DNA of 64,000 nt from Isoetes taiwanensis. Lineage: Eukaryota; Streptophyta; Lycopodiopsida; Isoetales; Isoetaceae. The stretch covers positions 1,612,001-1,676,000 of the forward strand of contig JAJEKV010000026.1 in the NCBI GenBank assembly GCA_021234155.1, written 5' to 3'. Made by a program: the position numbers and the translations under genes. Below, piece after piece: positions 29,739 through 41,610 of the stretch; within the stretch, counting starts at the first letter, position 1; every line of letters begins with the position of its first letter. The notes below the pieces were generated by a model. The model saw nothing but the letters and a program-made list of their open reading frames with translations, was not told the DNA's origin and ran no database searches.

Positions 29739-30535
29739 GTTCCTCGACTACATCTATATTTTCGCGAATGCCATGCAACACGCGGTAACAACGTTCCTCG
29801 ACTACATCTATATTTTCGCGGATGCCACATCCACAAGGCATCTGCGAATGAGCAAAAATATTGTCCTCAACTTTGTAGGTGGCACATCCGCAGAAGCAAA
29901 AAAGGCAGACGACATGATTTATACGTGGCCGCGTCACTGAACTTTTACTGTCGCGTCACTGTTCGATGACTTTCTGCCAACATGTTTTTTACATATAAAA
30001 TGCGTATTTTTGCAAAAAAGGAGAGAGTTCCATACGCTTCATACTTTTTTCGTATTTAACGTATGCAATTTGGACCCTATCCTTGCTTCAATGACAATGT
30101 TTTTGAGAAGATGGCCATATGAAAGTCACACACGGACCATCAGGAGATATCAGACGACAGCGGGAAAGCATGGCTGTTGGCGTTCTGCGCAGTCTGCACA
30201 CTATGCAACCCGCAATCGCAACGTTCCTCGACCACATCTATATTTCTGCGAACGCCACATCCACAAGGCATCTGCGAATGAGCAAAAATGTTGTCATCAA
30301 CTTTGTAGGTGGCACATCCGTAGAAGCAAAAAAGGCGGATGCCATGATTTATATGTGGCCGCATCACTGAACTTTTACTGTCGCATCACTTTTCGGCGAC
30401 ATTCTACCGACCTGTTTTTTACATATAAAACGCGTAGGGGAGAGTTCCATACACTTCATACTTTTTTCGTATTTAATGTATGCAACTTTAACCCTATCCT
30501 TGCTTCAATGACAATGTTTTTGAGAAGATAAATAG
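29739..30535 (+). repeat. Tandem repeat, about 430 bp, keeping a reading frame
   Basis: Two units (about 29739-30110 and 30220-30535) share CACATCCACAAGGCATCTGC, GTAGGTGGCACATCC and GACAATGTTTTTGAGAAGAT. The first has an extra inner copy, 54 bp apart, of GTTCCTCGACTACATCTATA. In each unit a frame reads RHLRMSKN, NFVGGTS, EAKKAD and WP[RH]H before a TGA; substitutions between units are mostly conservative. I do not know this protein. It may be a decayed transposon gene or a satellite that happens to be open. Confidence 0.6.
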
Positions 30536-31878
30536 TGACAAGAAAATAACAAAAATAACAAGATCCCTAGTCTAGCAGGATCATTTATCAAATTCCAATT
30601 TTGTTTCCTCTTTGTTTTAGAAAGCCACTTGATAAAAGATTTTTTAGAACCTAGCCTCAACCTAACACTCAAACACTAGTGGGTTTCTACTATCTAAACT
30701 ATTTCATCCTCAGAGGCCACTGTTGAATAAGGATAATATACCTAGTATTCCAGGAATATTTAGTCCTCAACAACAATTGCTATAGATACCTTCCCCAACA
30801 CATAGCTTGGATGGGAGTTGGCCTTCTGGAGTTTTCCAAGACACACATCTTGATACACAACAGCATCATGACCTCATTCATGTTTCAGATGCTCAGGTCC
30901 AACATTTGCCCTCTGCACTACGAGATCATGGTCAGAGTATTCATTCCGAGGGTTGCTTGAAACACACATCTATGACAATGTCTATTTCAACGTGAGCACA
31001 ACTCTTACAGTTAGTTCTTACCTCGGTTACTGACTATAAGGGTAAGTACTCTACATAGACGGTGGATGCCTCAGTGAAAACTTCAGAGGTAGAAATTGAG
31101 GTGGAAGTTGAGATGGGAGCGCAGACTTCTCCACTAGAAGGTACAATGGAATAGGAATCGAGGGATGTGCAAGATCATGGCTTGGATACAGAGCTCTAAA
31201 TTTGCATATCATAAGGCTTGCAGAGATGTAGTCAGACATTCACTCCGATCTGGATAAGGCTTTGCATTTTTTAAATAATGTCAGCATGTACATGCTGACA
31301 TTATTTAAAAAATGATGTCATTAGTCTCCGCTTGTCAGATAGGAGCTATTAGACTGATCGCCATCGCCATCTTCTGGTACGGTTCCAAGATGCACTTAGT
31401 CGACTCCATATTCTTCAGCATGATAAGCATCTCAAAGATACTAAGTTTTTAGTAGAAGAAGATCTCTCTCTTCTTCATCTTTGCAAGTGTAGGATAGGGA
31501 GGATATGAAAAATGAGAGAAGCACGGATCCAAAAAAAGTGTGCAGTTTATCATGGATGTACATCAATTATTCTAGACTACTGGCCATTCAACCATTGGTT
31601 TGATCATGTTTAGAAAGCATGAACAATATTTTTTCATAGAATTTAGAGTCTAATTTGATTGTTTTGACTAAGGACCCAGTCATAGTTTCATCTAGGTTTT
31701 TCCCACGATTTGTAATGTTTTCATTATGTTGGTGATATTCTGGGTTGTTCTAGCCCATTGAGTAAGTTCCATGGCCTATTTGTCTCCGTAAATGTTAAAA
31801 ACTCAATTCTGTTCCATTCCATTCCATTCTCCAACAAATTGGAAATTGTTATGAATAAAGCCTCAATGATTCAAAGTA
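30536..31878. other. Gene-free stretch containing a perfect palindrome
   Basis: No recognisable gene; short frames such as 30807-30995 (+) lack motifs. The palindrome at 31265-31314 is listed separately. Confidence 0.35.
31265..31314. repeat. Perfect 50-bp palindrome
   Basis: CATTTTTTAAATAATGTCAG plus CATGT (31265-31289) is followed at once by its exact reverse complement (31290-31314), with no spacer. It could form a cruciform. Confidence 0.97.
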
Positions 31879-32292
31879 ATGACACTTTTCAAAATACCAT
31901 CATTTTTTATTGCCTTGTGGAATATATGGAAGCCTAAAAATCGTGTGCTTTATGAAAAGAAAGCTATCTCCATGTTTTGGCTTAAAATACCTTTCCAATT
32001 TGATTTAGAAGCTACTATTATTGCTCACAAGAAGAAATTCACAAATGCATATGATAGGAAGTGGGATGATATTGGAGTCTTCAAGGGTTTGTATGATATG
32101 TGTTTCTATTTTAAATTGTTGACTCTAATATATCTTTCTCTGATGATCATAGGTTATCTTGTGTTCTTAAGTGGCTCTGGAAGAAACAAGTTTGATAATC
32201 AATCAGACTTAAACGAGGCTTCATTATACACGAAGAGTTCACTGATGCAAATGTGCAATTTGCCAAGTGCTATAACAGTAATGCAAACATGA
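31879..32292 (+). pseudogene. Possible LINE-derived fragment
   Basis: A 137-codon frame whose start, FFIALWNIWKPKNRVLYEKK, resembles the tryptophan-rich W.IWK.RN..F segment near the zinc-binding and RNase H part of plant non-LTR retrotransposons. The rest shows no catalytic motif, and upstream sequence has no reverse transcriptase frame. It may be a short decayed piece of a LINE or simply a chance frame. Confidence 0.25.
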
Positions 32293-32629
32293 TGAAAGAA
32301 GCAAAAAGACATAACAAGGTGAAAGAAGGAACATGGACTATGATCTTTTGCAGGGAGGTTATCGAGGTTCACTGCCTGTTTGAGTTTTTTTTTTTGCACC
32401 ACTTTACCATGTGAGAGAGACAATTAGAGAGGTACATGCTTATGTACTACAATCACAGACAGATGATAGACTTGTATGGAACTTTGCTGTTATTGATGGG
32501 GAGTGAAGATGTTTGGAACTTATTTTTGTGGACAATGTTGGGAGAAGGATTCATTCCTTGGGACAAGAAATACCTTCAATACCTTTTGATATTGTCTTTT
32601 TGAAGAACACTCAATCTGCTTCTACTTCT

Positions 32630-33600
32630 CGGTCTTTATGGAACCTTAGGGAATTTAATGGGATATAGGGGAATCTTAAGGGGATCTAGGGAAATCTTAA
32701 GGACATTTATGCAAATCTCCATAGAAAATTGAGGAATCTAGAGAAATCTTTGTGGAATCTTAGGGAATCTAAGAGAAATCCAAATGATCTCGGGGAATCT
32801 TTCACATTGAATTGGTTTTGCAGGGTCGACTTCATACAATTCTTCATGGTACAGGAACCCTTATGGATTAATCTTAGGGAACCTAAGGGAATATAGAGGA
32901 ACCTTAAGGGGTTCTGGGGGAATCTTAGGAAAATTCATGTGAATCCCTGTACAATATTGAAAAACTAATGGGAATCTTTGTAAAATCTTAGGGAATTGAT
33001 GGGAGTCTTTGTAAAATCTTAGTCAATCTAAGAGAAATCCAAGGAGATCTAGGGGAATCTTTCACAAAACCTTGACAGAATCTCGAGGAACCTAGAAGAA
33101 ACCTAGGGAAAACTTGAGTAATCTATGGGAATATTGGAGAATCTAAGGGAGTCTATGGAAATCTTTGTCGAATCTTAGGTAATCTAGGGTGATCTTTGAG
33201 AATCTGAAGTAAACCTTGAAGATCCAGTGGAATCTTCATAGAATGTTGGCGAACCTATGGGAAACTTTATAGAATGTTAGAGAATTTTGGAGAATCTTCA
33301 AGGGATCTTGAGGAATCTAAGGGAACCTTAATAGAAACTCAGAGAATCTTGGAGAAAACTAAAAGAACCTTGAGGAATCTATGGGAATCTTAATGGAAGT
33401 CAGGGGGTATAAGGGAATCTTTATGGAATCTAAAATAGCTTTATGGAATGTAAGAGAGTCTAGAAGAATATAGGGAATCTTAGAGAATCTAGGAGAATTT
33501 GAATAGAATTTATGGAAATTAGAAAATCTAAGGAGATTTATGGGAATCTTGAAGAATCCAAGGGAGTCTTCATGGAATATTGAGAACATGACTTCTATTT
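32630..33600 (+). repeat. GAATCT array without head or tail
   Basis: About 0.97 kb of GAATCT-like words (GGAATCT, AAATCTT, GAACCT) mostly 10-11 bp apart, in the same orientation as copies A and B but more degenerate. It lacks the CATGCATGG head and the ACTTG-(TA)n tail. Minus-strand frames at 33359-33589 are artefacts of the repeat. Confidence 0.8.
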
Positions 33601-33632
33601 ATGGTTTTGTGAAACAACATTTGCATTAACGA

Positions 33633-34069
33633 TGTTGAACCATGTTGCGAGCATCCCTAGGACCTTGCAGTAGAAACTATAGTAGAAACTATATTTACTG
33701 ATACAATATACTATCTCAAGTTCAACACATGAAGTATCTAGTTTAGGCAACTTCACCCTCATTTGAACAAACAACCATTGGCCTCATACAATCCTATAGC
33801 AAGGGACCTTCTACATTTTCTACAATATACAATGCCTTTATATCAAGGGACTTGTATTTATATACATATAAAAACCTTTGTTCTTTGACCTTTGTTCTTT
33901 GCCTATTATGGCTCAAGGAGCTAAAAGGCAAAAGCCTTTTAGCCCTCATTGTATCTAAGAGCATGCTCTCTTCATGAATATTATGGCTCAATTTGGGGTT
34001 ATCTTGTGTTCTCTCTTTCTCTCTGTCTTGCTGTGTCTCTCTCTTTCCTTGCTTGTTATATTTCCAACA
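33633..34069. mobile_element. Possible solo or isolated LTR (437 bp)
   Basis: The interval begins TGTTGAACC and ends TTTCCAACA, an inverted TGTTG/CAACA pair of the TG...CA type, and holds a TATA-like TTTATATACATATAAAA near 33854. The minus-strand reading TGTTGGAAATATAACAAG resembles copia LTR starts. There is no target-site duplication, polypurine tract or primer site that I can see. A 175-codon minus frame (33794-34321) crosses it and has no retroelement motif. Confidence 0.25.
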
Positions 34070-35540
34070 ACTTCGATTATTACTCACGGGGAATACTTGT
34101 ATTTGCATGATGTTTGCCTTTGAGAATGATCCGACAACGGACACAACACAATGTGCCTTGGACCACATTTTCCTTCTCTGTAACCTTCGGAGAGCTTTTC
34201 CTTGCAGCTTGATCTGATAATACGAACCCTTGGCAATTAAGACTACGAACCTTTGGCAATCAAGACAAATGCCGTATTTGTCAACCCTTTGGCAATCAAG
34301 GCAAATGTCTCTATTTATCAATCAGGTGAGATAGCAAATGTTTCCCAGCTCTGCTAATTCTGTTTATTAATCAAGATTCCCAATTTATGCAGATTATAAG
34401 GTCGACCTCTAGAGCTTTTTGCGGCGACTGAAAGGTTGTACATAACCAGCTATAACAACATACTGTTCAAGCCAACAGAGACATATAGTTTTTCCCATAC
34501 GAATGGACTATTGGCTGGTCAAGACTACTCATCTTGAGCTATTAGTTGATCTGCAATATCTATCATTGCTTGGTTAAAAGAGGTACTTCTTTCTTTGATT
34601 TTATATTCATTCTACTACACTTGCATTGATCCATTTACACGACTATGTAGTAGATTTTGTCGGGTAAATTTGTTTGTCTTCTAGCAGATCAAAGTGGCGG
34701 ATATGTCAGTAGCTATAGTTGGGATCTTCTTAATTGATTCTAGGTGTCATATGTATTGTACGTTTGGTATTCTAAATTTATGGTTGCACATCTTACGTCT
34801 ACTGATGTCTCAAATATTCCCATTCATTCCAGGCCTGACATGTCTAGATGAAAACATGTTTTTCTTTGCCAAGTATTTTATGTGTGGAATATGTTCGAGG
34901 TAATACGGCTAGAGAGGCCATTACCATAGGTAAAGAGCCCGATGAGCCCAATAGGGTGAACGAGCACGGAACCTCGAATGGCCTCTTGAGGCATACTACA
35001 TAGCAAAACGGGAAGGGGGGTGACTTTACAGCTGCATGATAATGGTATAGCAGCCACATGCATGATCTTAAAGATGGCAATGATGTCATTATACACATTG
35101 TTGGGGGCCCGAACATTACGTATTCTATTCTATATATTGTGCAAGTTTGATGGCGAATATTCTCGAGCATATTACAACATTCAATGGTCCTTAAAACTAA
35201 TATTAAGAATAGAATAGGCCGGGTGTAAAAAGCTTCCGAAACATTGTTCATTGCATTTTGCAATTGTCGTACGTTTTACTTTTTGGGACATAAAGTTAGA
35301 AAGGGCAAAACAAAAAAGAAATGCTCATGCCATTGTTGTTATCAAGTTGGTCCATTATCGACATTCGTCCCCTTATGACCTAATGTTGCTTTAGGATCAG
35401 GCAGCGTGTGGATCATGTCGGATCTTAGCTGATCCAGGGCGGCTCCTCCCATTCATGGGCACTAGGTTAGGAATCTTACTGTTGCGGCTCCTTTCCTTCT
35501 CGAGCCATCGCTTTGCGTAGATATGCTACTAATATAAAAA
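34070..35540. other. Gene-free stretch upstream of the Mpv17-like gene
   Basis: Only short frames without motifs (for example 34694-34903 +, 34844-35263 -). Nothing recognised apart from CTTTGGCAATCAAG repeated three times near 34230-34300. Confidence 0.35.
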
Positions 35541-35555
35541 GAATGGCAATCTGTT

Positions 35556-35573
35556 CCATATAAGTATATAATA
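35556..35573 (+). promoter_or_regulatory. Possible TATA box of the Mpv17-like gene
   Basis: CCATATAAGTATATAATA lies 25-45 bp before the ATG at 35600. If it is the TATA box, the leader would be very short; AT-rich words are frequent, so this is tentative. Confidence 0.3.
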
Positions 35574-35599
35574 AGGTTGTGCGGTTTTTCACAGAAGCA

Positions 35600-37386
35600 A
35601 TGAGATTTAACGGTCTCAGACGTGCCTGGACTTGGTATCAATCACAATTAACAGCAAACCCTCTACGTACTCAGATTATTTCGTCAGGAATCATATGGAG
35701 CACAGGGGACTTGATAGGCCAAAAAGTTAATGTATATACAACGAAGCATTTGCAAGCAAGCAGTTCTACAGATGAGGGTTTAGGGGTTACTTCTAAACCT
35801 TTCCTACATGTCATTCCTGTTTTTTAAACTTGACTTTTTCATAAATCTTATAGTCACAGGGGTTGAGAACATTTTTCTTTCAGTCTTAATTTATCCGCAG
35901 CATAAAAATGGGTCTGTTATCCCAAAGGAATACCTGTTGTCTTTTTATTGCTAATACTGAAAGGATTTGTTTTAATTTGCTCTTAGTGAATTGTGCCATT
36001 GTAGTTCTTTGTAAATTTAACTGCTTGTCCTTCTCATGTTTAATATCCTTTTAAGCATAGTGCCCTTGAAATGAAACGTTCCTATACATTTTGACTTATA
36101 ACTAACAGTGCTAATTTTTGTCTCCATCCTACTTATATAACTTTGAAGTGAAGAGGTTTCTCTAATCAGATCACATCAAAATCTTGGTAGCATGTTCTCA
36201 TTAGAGAGGATTATCATAGTAAACTGCAAACCTTGTTCTTCGACGAAAGAAAGCAATTGGGCTAGATCAGAGTTTCCTGTTTGCTGAGAGAAGATTTTTA
36301 TTGCAGTTCTCAGTTCACTTGAAATTTCATAACTAGCATTATCATTTGTTTAAGCTTTAACCAGAAAGTGTAAACTGATGAATGTTTCTTACATGGGAGT
36401 TGTATCCAAACAGGAAAATAGTGAAAAGGAGAGGCTTGATTTGAGGAGAACTGCAACATGTGCATTGTTTGGGTTGGCATTTGTTGGGCCTGTTGGGCAT
36501 TACTGGTATGCTTAGAGGAACCCATATTTAGAATTTCTTTCCTATATCACTCGGATCTGAACTTTGAATGTTATTAGCCTCATGAGCGGAGTGAATAATT
36601 GTTGAAGCTAAACTATTAGAAAGCGGATGGTGCAATATCATGAATGTCAAGAGTAGTATGAGGGACTTTAGGACAATATTTTCTTATAAGTAATGGTAGC
36701 ACAGCATCCTGGAAATGGAAGTGATATAAAACCAGGTGCAAGTATTTGTGACCTGGGGCCTTTCGTGAGTTTAGAGAATAGTCAAATTGACACCAACCTG
36801 TGCAGGAAAAAGTAGCTTGTCTCAAGAAAAGCAAGCTACGTTATTGATAGGACGGTGGATGTGTAGATATCACCGTCTTGGATTTTTTAAGATAATGTCG
36901 TTACAAGAACTGGGTTTCAAGATAATGCCCAAGTTTCCCCAAAGCCTTCGCTTGCTTAAGCATTATATGGTGGTTTGCAGGTACCTTGGGCTGGATTTCT
37001 TTGTTAAACAACACTTGAAATTTCGGCAGAACTCTCTGCGTTTCATTCTTGCAAAATTAATTCCTGATGGACTTTTAAGCCCTGTACACTTGTGCGTGTT
37101 CTACTCATTTGTTGGACTTTCAGCCGGAAAGAGTTTGGATACAATTGTGAACGATGTAAAGAGGGATATTCTTCCTGCATTAATGGCAGATACTGCAATT
37201 TGGCCTGTATTGCAAACTATCAACTTCAGATTTGTTCCTGTAAGACATCAGCTGCTTTACGTAAATACTGTTTCTGTAGTTGATAGTGCATTCTTATCTT
37301 GGTTTAATAAAGAAGGAGATGCTACTTGGAAGCAGCAACTACGAAGAATTATTGGTCTTGGGAAAAGCCAAGAAACTGGATTCTAG
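35600..37386 (+). CDS. Mpv17/PMP22 family membrane protein (three exons)
   Basis: Exons 35600-35785, 36414-36505 and 36981-37386 join in phase (donors GTTACT and GTATGC, acceptors AACAG and TTGCAG) to 227 residues with stop TAG. The product starts MRFNGLRRAWTWYQSQL and reads NPLRTQIISSG at 20-30, FGLAFVGPVGHYWY (exon 2/3 junction at W93), and the family C-terminal signature from W167: WPVLQTINFRFVPVRHQLL, YVN, then FLSW. Family members have four membrane spans and sit in the peroxisomal, mitochondrial or sometimes plastid inner membrane; they are thought to form or regulate small-solute channels. The length suits plant members (about 190-290). All key family residues are present and no frame is broken: this is the one clearly intact gene. 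The start at 35600 is preferred because the family N-terminus begins there. The first donor is the least certain border. Which organelle it serves cannot be read from the sequence. Confidence 0.9.
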
Positions 37387-37434
37387 CAAATAAGAACCTT
37401 TCTATGTTTTCTGGTTGAAGTCCTACTTGCAAAG

Positions 37435-37735
37435 GTTGGCATTGTGGGATTTCAATGGGATTAATACTGCACATTGTTGTTGTATTAATGCAAAGTATTT
37501 ACTGGAAACGGCCCTTGTATATTTTAAATTTGAGCAATGCAGGCGCCAAAGTCATGTGTATTTATAATTTTTGCAATAACAGTAGACCTAGAAGGAGTAC
37601 AGTGCAAGTAAAAATAGAAGATTAGTTCACAGAATCTTGAGTGGGATTTCCATGCGATTAGTACTGCACATTATTGTTGTATTAACGCAAGGGAACGGCC
37701 CCATGTACATTGAAAATTTGAGCCCCTTGTGCAAG
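37435..37735 (+). repeat. Diverged duplication in the 3' flank of the Mpv17-like gene
   Basis: GTGGGATTTCAATGGGATTA...TTTGAGC (37440-37545) and GAGTGGGATTTCCATGCGAT...TTTGAGC (37642-37725) are related copies about 200 bp apart. The first probably covers the 3' UTR. Confidence 0.7.
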
Positions 37736-38792
37736 TAAAACTATAAGATTATTACAAATTTACAGAACCTTGAGTGAATGTGCATGTTGCAGAATTTTGA
37801 AATGGAATGTTCGTCGGATAGAACTTTCTTCTGGAACTAGCATCATTAGATAAAATTCATTATTTGGACAGTTCTATTCTCAACACATGATCCGCCAGGA
37901 TTATAACTGCCAGCTATAAAGACCCAAGCAGGGTTCAAGAACTTTTTGCTGCCACAGGTGCACCTTGTTGTCTTTTCCCAGCACTCACATTTCCTTGGTT
38001 GTCATTTGCACATTAGGGCTGTAATTGTTGGAGAGATTGCTCAAACAAATCATTTGCAATGTTATCTGCACATTTAACAAATGTTTGGCATCTCATTAAC
38101 TACAATTACCATTTTGCAACCAATCTGCAAACATAAAGGACGAGTGCAGCAGGAAAAATGAAAGGAACGAACTGGAGATATATCATTGTTACACATTTAT
38201 GTTACATTACTGATATAACATGGAAAGTATATCTCATTGCTATTAGGAGAGTGAATCATTTATAACGTGCTTCTGATTGGATAATATGATTGTAAATAAA
38301 GACTTCTTAAGCCTAAAAGAAAGCTCAGAAAGAAATAGTCAGCATGCATGCTCAATAATGTGGAAATAGGAAGGTACCTCTTCTAGGACAAATCTAAGCA
38401 AAGTCTCTTAACTGCCAAACTTTGAAGATGGGGTGCAGCAACAGGTATAGATAGTATTATTCCCCTTGATATAAAGGGCCTTCTGCATCTTTGTCTCGCA
38501 ACGACCACCTACATTGCTTTTTCAAAATAAGATTGGACAGCTGACGAACTTACTGTATTTACCTTAAAGATAACTAGGACTGAAGTATTACCTGAGATGG
38601 AAATAATGGATGACAACTCTGCATGGAAAATTTGTTTACATCAACATGAGAAGCAGAACTTGTCGCATGAAAGAAATCCTTGTAAATCCCCATGTACTCA
38701 TAATTCAATTCCAGCCATTCACCTGAGCAGATAACTTCTTATCTATAAGACAATTTCTGCTTTCCAGATGAGGGATTTCTACACAAGAAGAC
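37736..38792. other. Gene-free stretch
   Basis: No recognisable gene or element. Confidence 0.35.
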
Positions 38793-39023
38793 CTATCTCC
38801 TCCATGTTTTTTTCCTAAGGACATGTATTGGCAGATTACATTTTCGCTGATCGATAGGTGACTTTCCTGCCGTGTCTTCTAGGGCCTGCACCGTCATACC
38901 TTTTCCATGTTTGCTACTGCTACCGTGATGTAGCCTGCTTAGAGAATTTCCTGTCAATTCTAGGGCAGCCAAACTTAGCTGTGGGCCATTGATGTCATAT
39001 TCGCCACATTGTTCCAGATCCAT
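38793..39023 (-). CDS. Unidentified open frame, 76 codons
   Basis: The frame starts ATGGATCTGGAACAATGTGG (MDLEQCGEYDINGPQL) and ends TAG after a basic tail (VLRKKTWRR). The composition is protein-like, hydrophilic, without membrane segment; SRLHHGSSSKHGKG is a low-complexity patch. I recognise no family and see no clear splice sites around it. It may be an exon of a decayed minus-strand gene or a chance frame. Confidence 0.2.
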   Translation of the reverse strand: MDLEQCGEYDINGPQLSLAALELTGNSLSRLHHGSSSKHGKGMTVQALEDTAGKSPIDQRKCNLPIHVLRKKTWRR

Positions 39024-40132
39024 GGATATTACCTTTTTGCCAAAAAAAAATGCATGAGAAATCCTAAGGTCTATCTAGATTGGACATATGGTAAAAAACA
39101 GCATTGTCATAAACATGAACATATAACTTTTACAAGACTCACTAAGGACTGAAACTGAACCATGTATACAGGGCCAGGGCATAGCCTCCACAAGGAGGAG
39201 GCGGCCATACAACGACATTGTAAAGTAATCTGCCTTTTGCTATATCCAACGACACCAAGATCCACCTTAATACAATTGAACCCAAAAAAAAACATCTATG
39301 GTATTCCAATAAAAAACATAGTATATTTACATAACCATATGGTAGCATCCAGCTCTGCCGGAAGGCATGTTGCCAGACAAAGAGCCTGGAGGATTTCAAC
39401 CTCCAGGCCTTAATGGCCTCACCCAAGCCCAAATCCGACAGTGAAGCGGCAGATTCTATTGCCCTCATCCAGCCCAAATTTGACAGAAGCAAACCCTCTG
39501 TAGTTCCGACAAGCCATTGACATGAATTTGACAGAAGCAAACCATCTGTAAATCCGACAGTCTCATACAATACGTCACCTAAATCTTAGCCCAACCCAAC
39601 CATGCCGAAAAACCCTAAATACCAAATGAAATATAACAGGTTTAATAATGTCAAATTGTTATTTATTTAGATAATAAATGAATATATAATACATTGGCAG
39701 GACTATTTCTGTCATATTTTTTTTTTAGCACACCAGCCCTACCTAGCCTACAACCCTTTCTGCAATTCTAGCCTATCCACGTGCCCATTCCACATCATCA
39801 AAATATGATGTGGCAATATCCTAAGCCATCGGATCTTTAATTTTATGAATCTACGGATATGAAAATTAGAAAAGCCAGGGAAAATGGCCTACGGAGATGG
39901 AATAGGTCGCGACCTTTCTTGCAATTCTAGCGAAATTATATGATAGGGAAAGAATGGAGATGGAAGAGGAACGGAATAACTCCTCATTGCATTGAGGATG
40001 TGCTTTTTGCTTTCACTCTAATTTAAGATCATTGCGTTCTGGTAAAAACTCACTTTCCTCTCATTTTGTTTCTCTTCTTTTGTAAGTGTATGCTGGTGGA
40101 AGGCCGGAACCTTCAAATATATTTTCGGACAT
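39024..40132. other. Gene-free stretch
   Basis: The 142-codon minus frame at 39142-39570 partly comes from a short tandem repeat (GACAGAAGCAAACC.TCTGTA near 39482 and 39531) and has no family motif. Nothing else recognised. Confidence 0.35.
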
Positions 40133-41365
40133 GTATTTCCTTTGACCAACACAGTCATATTTGGCAGTCGTCATTGGAGTTTTCTGTGGTGACAGTTGGT
40201 ACCAGCCAATTTTTAGTAGCTGATCTAAAATTTCGCACTGCTAAAGTCGCATGGAATCTCGCTCAGACCTGTAGATATTTCCAGAGCCCAAGCTAGGATT
40301 TCAAATAGCAATGCCACCTCCAGGGTTTATTGGTATAAAAAATTGGCATTTCGTATTTCGTATCAAGTTTATTATGTTCATCTTCTTCTCTCACTTGCTT
40401 GCACAAACATCCTCCTCAGAACTTTTTTTGGTCAACCTTCAACTTGCAAGCAATTATGCCGGATCAATTAGGTTTAGAGTTCAAGTAACTGCCCTTACTA
40501 ACAGTAACCTTGCCTTAAAATGCATATTTAGTTTGTACATCTCTTGCAATTTCTGTCTTGTGTGTCTCAATTTTCCACTGGTTTAACTGCAAACTAGCTT
40601 GCTAGTTGTGAATAAACAAGCTTCATCGTTTGTTAGATATACCCTTTTCTGCAACAAGTCCCTGCATTTAGCCATTTCCAAAAAATAGTGCCTGTTCTTA
40701 TTTGTCTAAATGGACCTCATGTTAAGGCTGTTTCTGTAGCCATGTTGTATTTCCTTTGACCAACACAGTCATATTTGGCAGTCATTGGAGTTTTCTGTGG
40801 TAACAGTTGGTACCAGCCGATTTTTAGTAGCTGATCTAAAATTTTGCACTTGCTAAAGTCACATGGAATCTTGCTCAGACATGTACATATTTTCAGAGCC
40901 CAAGCTAGGATTTCAAATCGCAATGCCGCCTCCAGGGTTTATTGGTATAAAAATTGGCATTTCGTATTTCATATGAAGTTTATTATGTTCATCTTCTTCT
41001 CTCACTTGCTTGCACAAACATCCTCCTCAGAACTTTTTTTGGTCAACCTTCAGCTTGCAAGCAACTCAGATAATTATGCCGGATCATTTAGGTTTAGAGT
41101 ACAAGTAACTGCCCTTACTAACAGTAACCTTGCCTTAAAATGCATATTTAGTTTGTACATCTCTTGCAATTCCTGTCTTGTCTGTCTCAATTTCCCACTG
41201 GTTTAACTGCAAACTAGCTTGCTAGTTGTGAATAAACAAGCTTCATCGTTTGTTAGATATACCCTTTTCTGCAACAAGTCCCTGCATTTAGCCATTTCCA
41301 AAAAATAGTGCATGTTCTTATTTGTCTAAATGGACCTCATGTTAAGGCTGTTTCAGTAGCCATGC
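40133..41365. repeat. Tandem duplication, 2 x 614 bp plus a partial third
   Basis: Copy 1 is 40133-40746, copy 2 is 40747-41365, both starting GTATTTCCTTTGACCAACAC; identity is about 95 percent by eye. A diverged part of the unit (TAGATACCCTTTTCTGCAAC...) recurs at 41486-41610. The related frames at 40311-40586 and 40844-41206 are a consequence of the duplication, and the upstream part is disrupted differently in each, so I do not call them genes. Confidence 0.93.
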
Positions 41366-41610
41366 TCTGTACATTGCATGAGAACATCTGGCATGCAAAA
41401 AATCTGGCAATCTGCATTTGTCTCACAAGCTAGATGAGTGAACAAGTGTAGTATTCCTGAAATTATATCTTGGTCAAATATTTCTTAGATACCCTTTTCT
41501 GCAACAAGTCCTTGCATTTAGTCGTTTTCCAAAAATAGTAGATGCTCTTATCTTATCTGTCTAAATGCACCTCATGATAAAGCTGAAGAGGCTTGTTTCC
41601 ATAGCCATGC

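Noticed and set aside
33794-34321. 175-codon minus-strand frame
   Set aside because: It has no retroelement or other motif, crosses a possible LTR border, and is rich in low-complexity QDREKERTQ.
34403-34416. GTCGACCTCTAGAG, similar to a cloning-vector polylinker
   Set aside because: The match to a pUC-type polylinker is imperfect and flanking sequence is not vector.
39142-39570. 142-codon minus-strand frame
   Set aside because: Part of it is a short tandem repeat, and no family motif or splice context was found.
40311-41206. Pair of similar frames ending LVCLNFPLV
   Set aside because: Similarity is due to the 614-bp tandem duplication; the 5' parts differ by frame-shifting indels.
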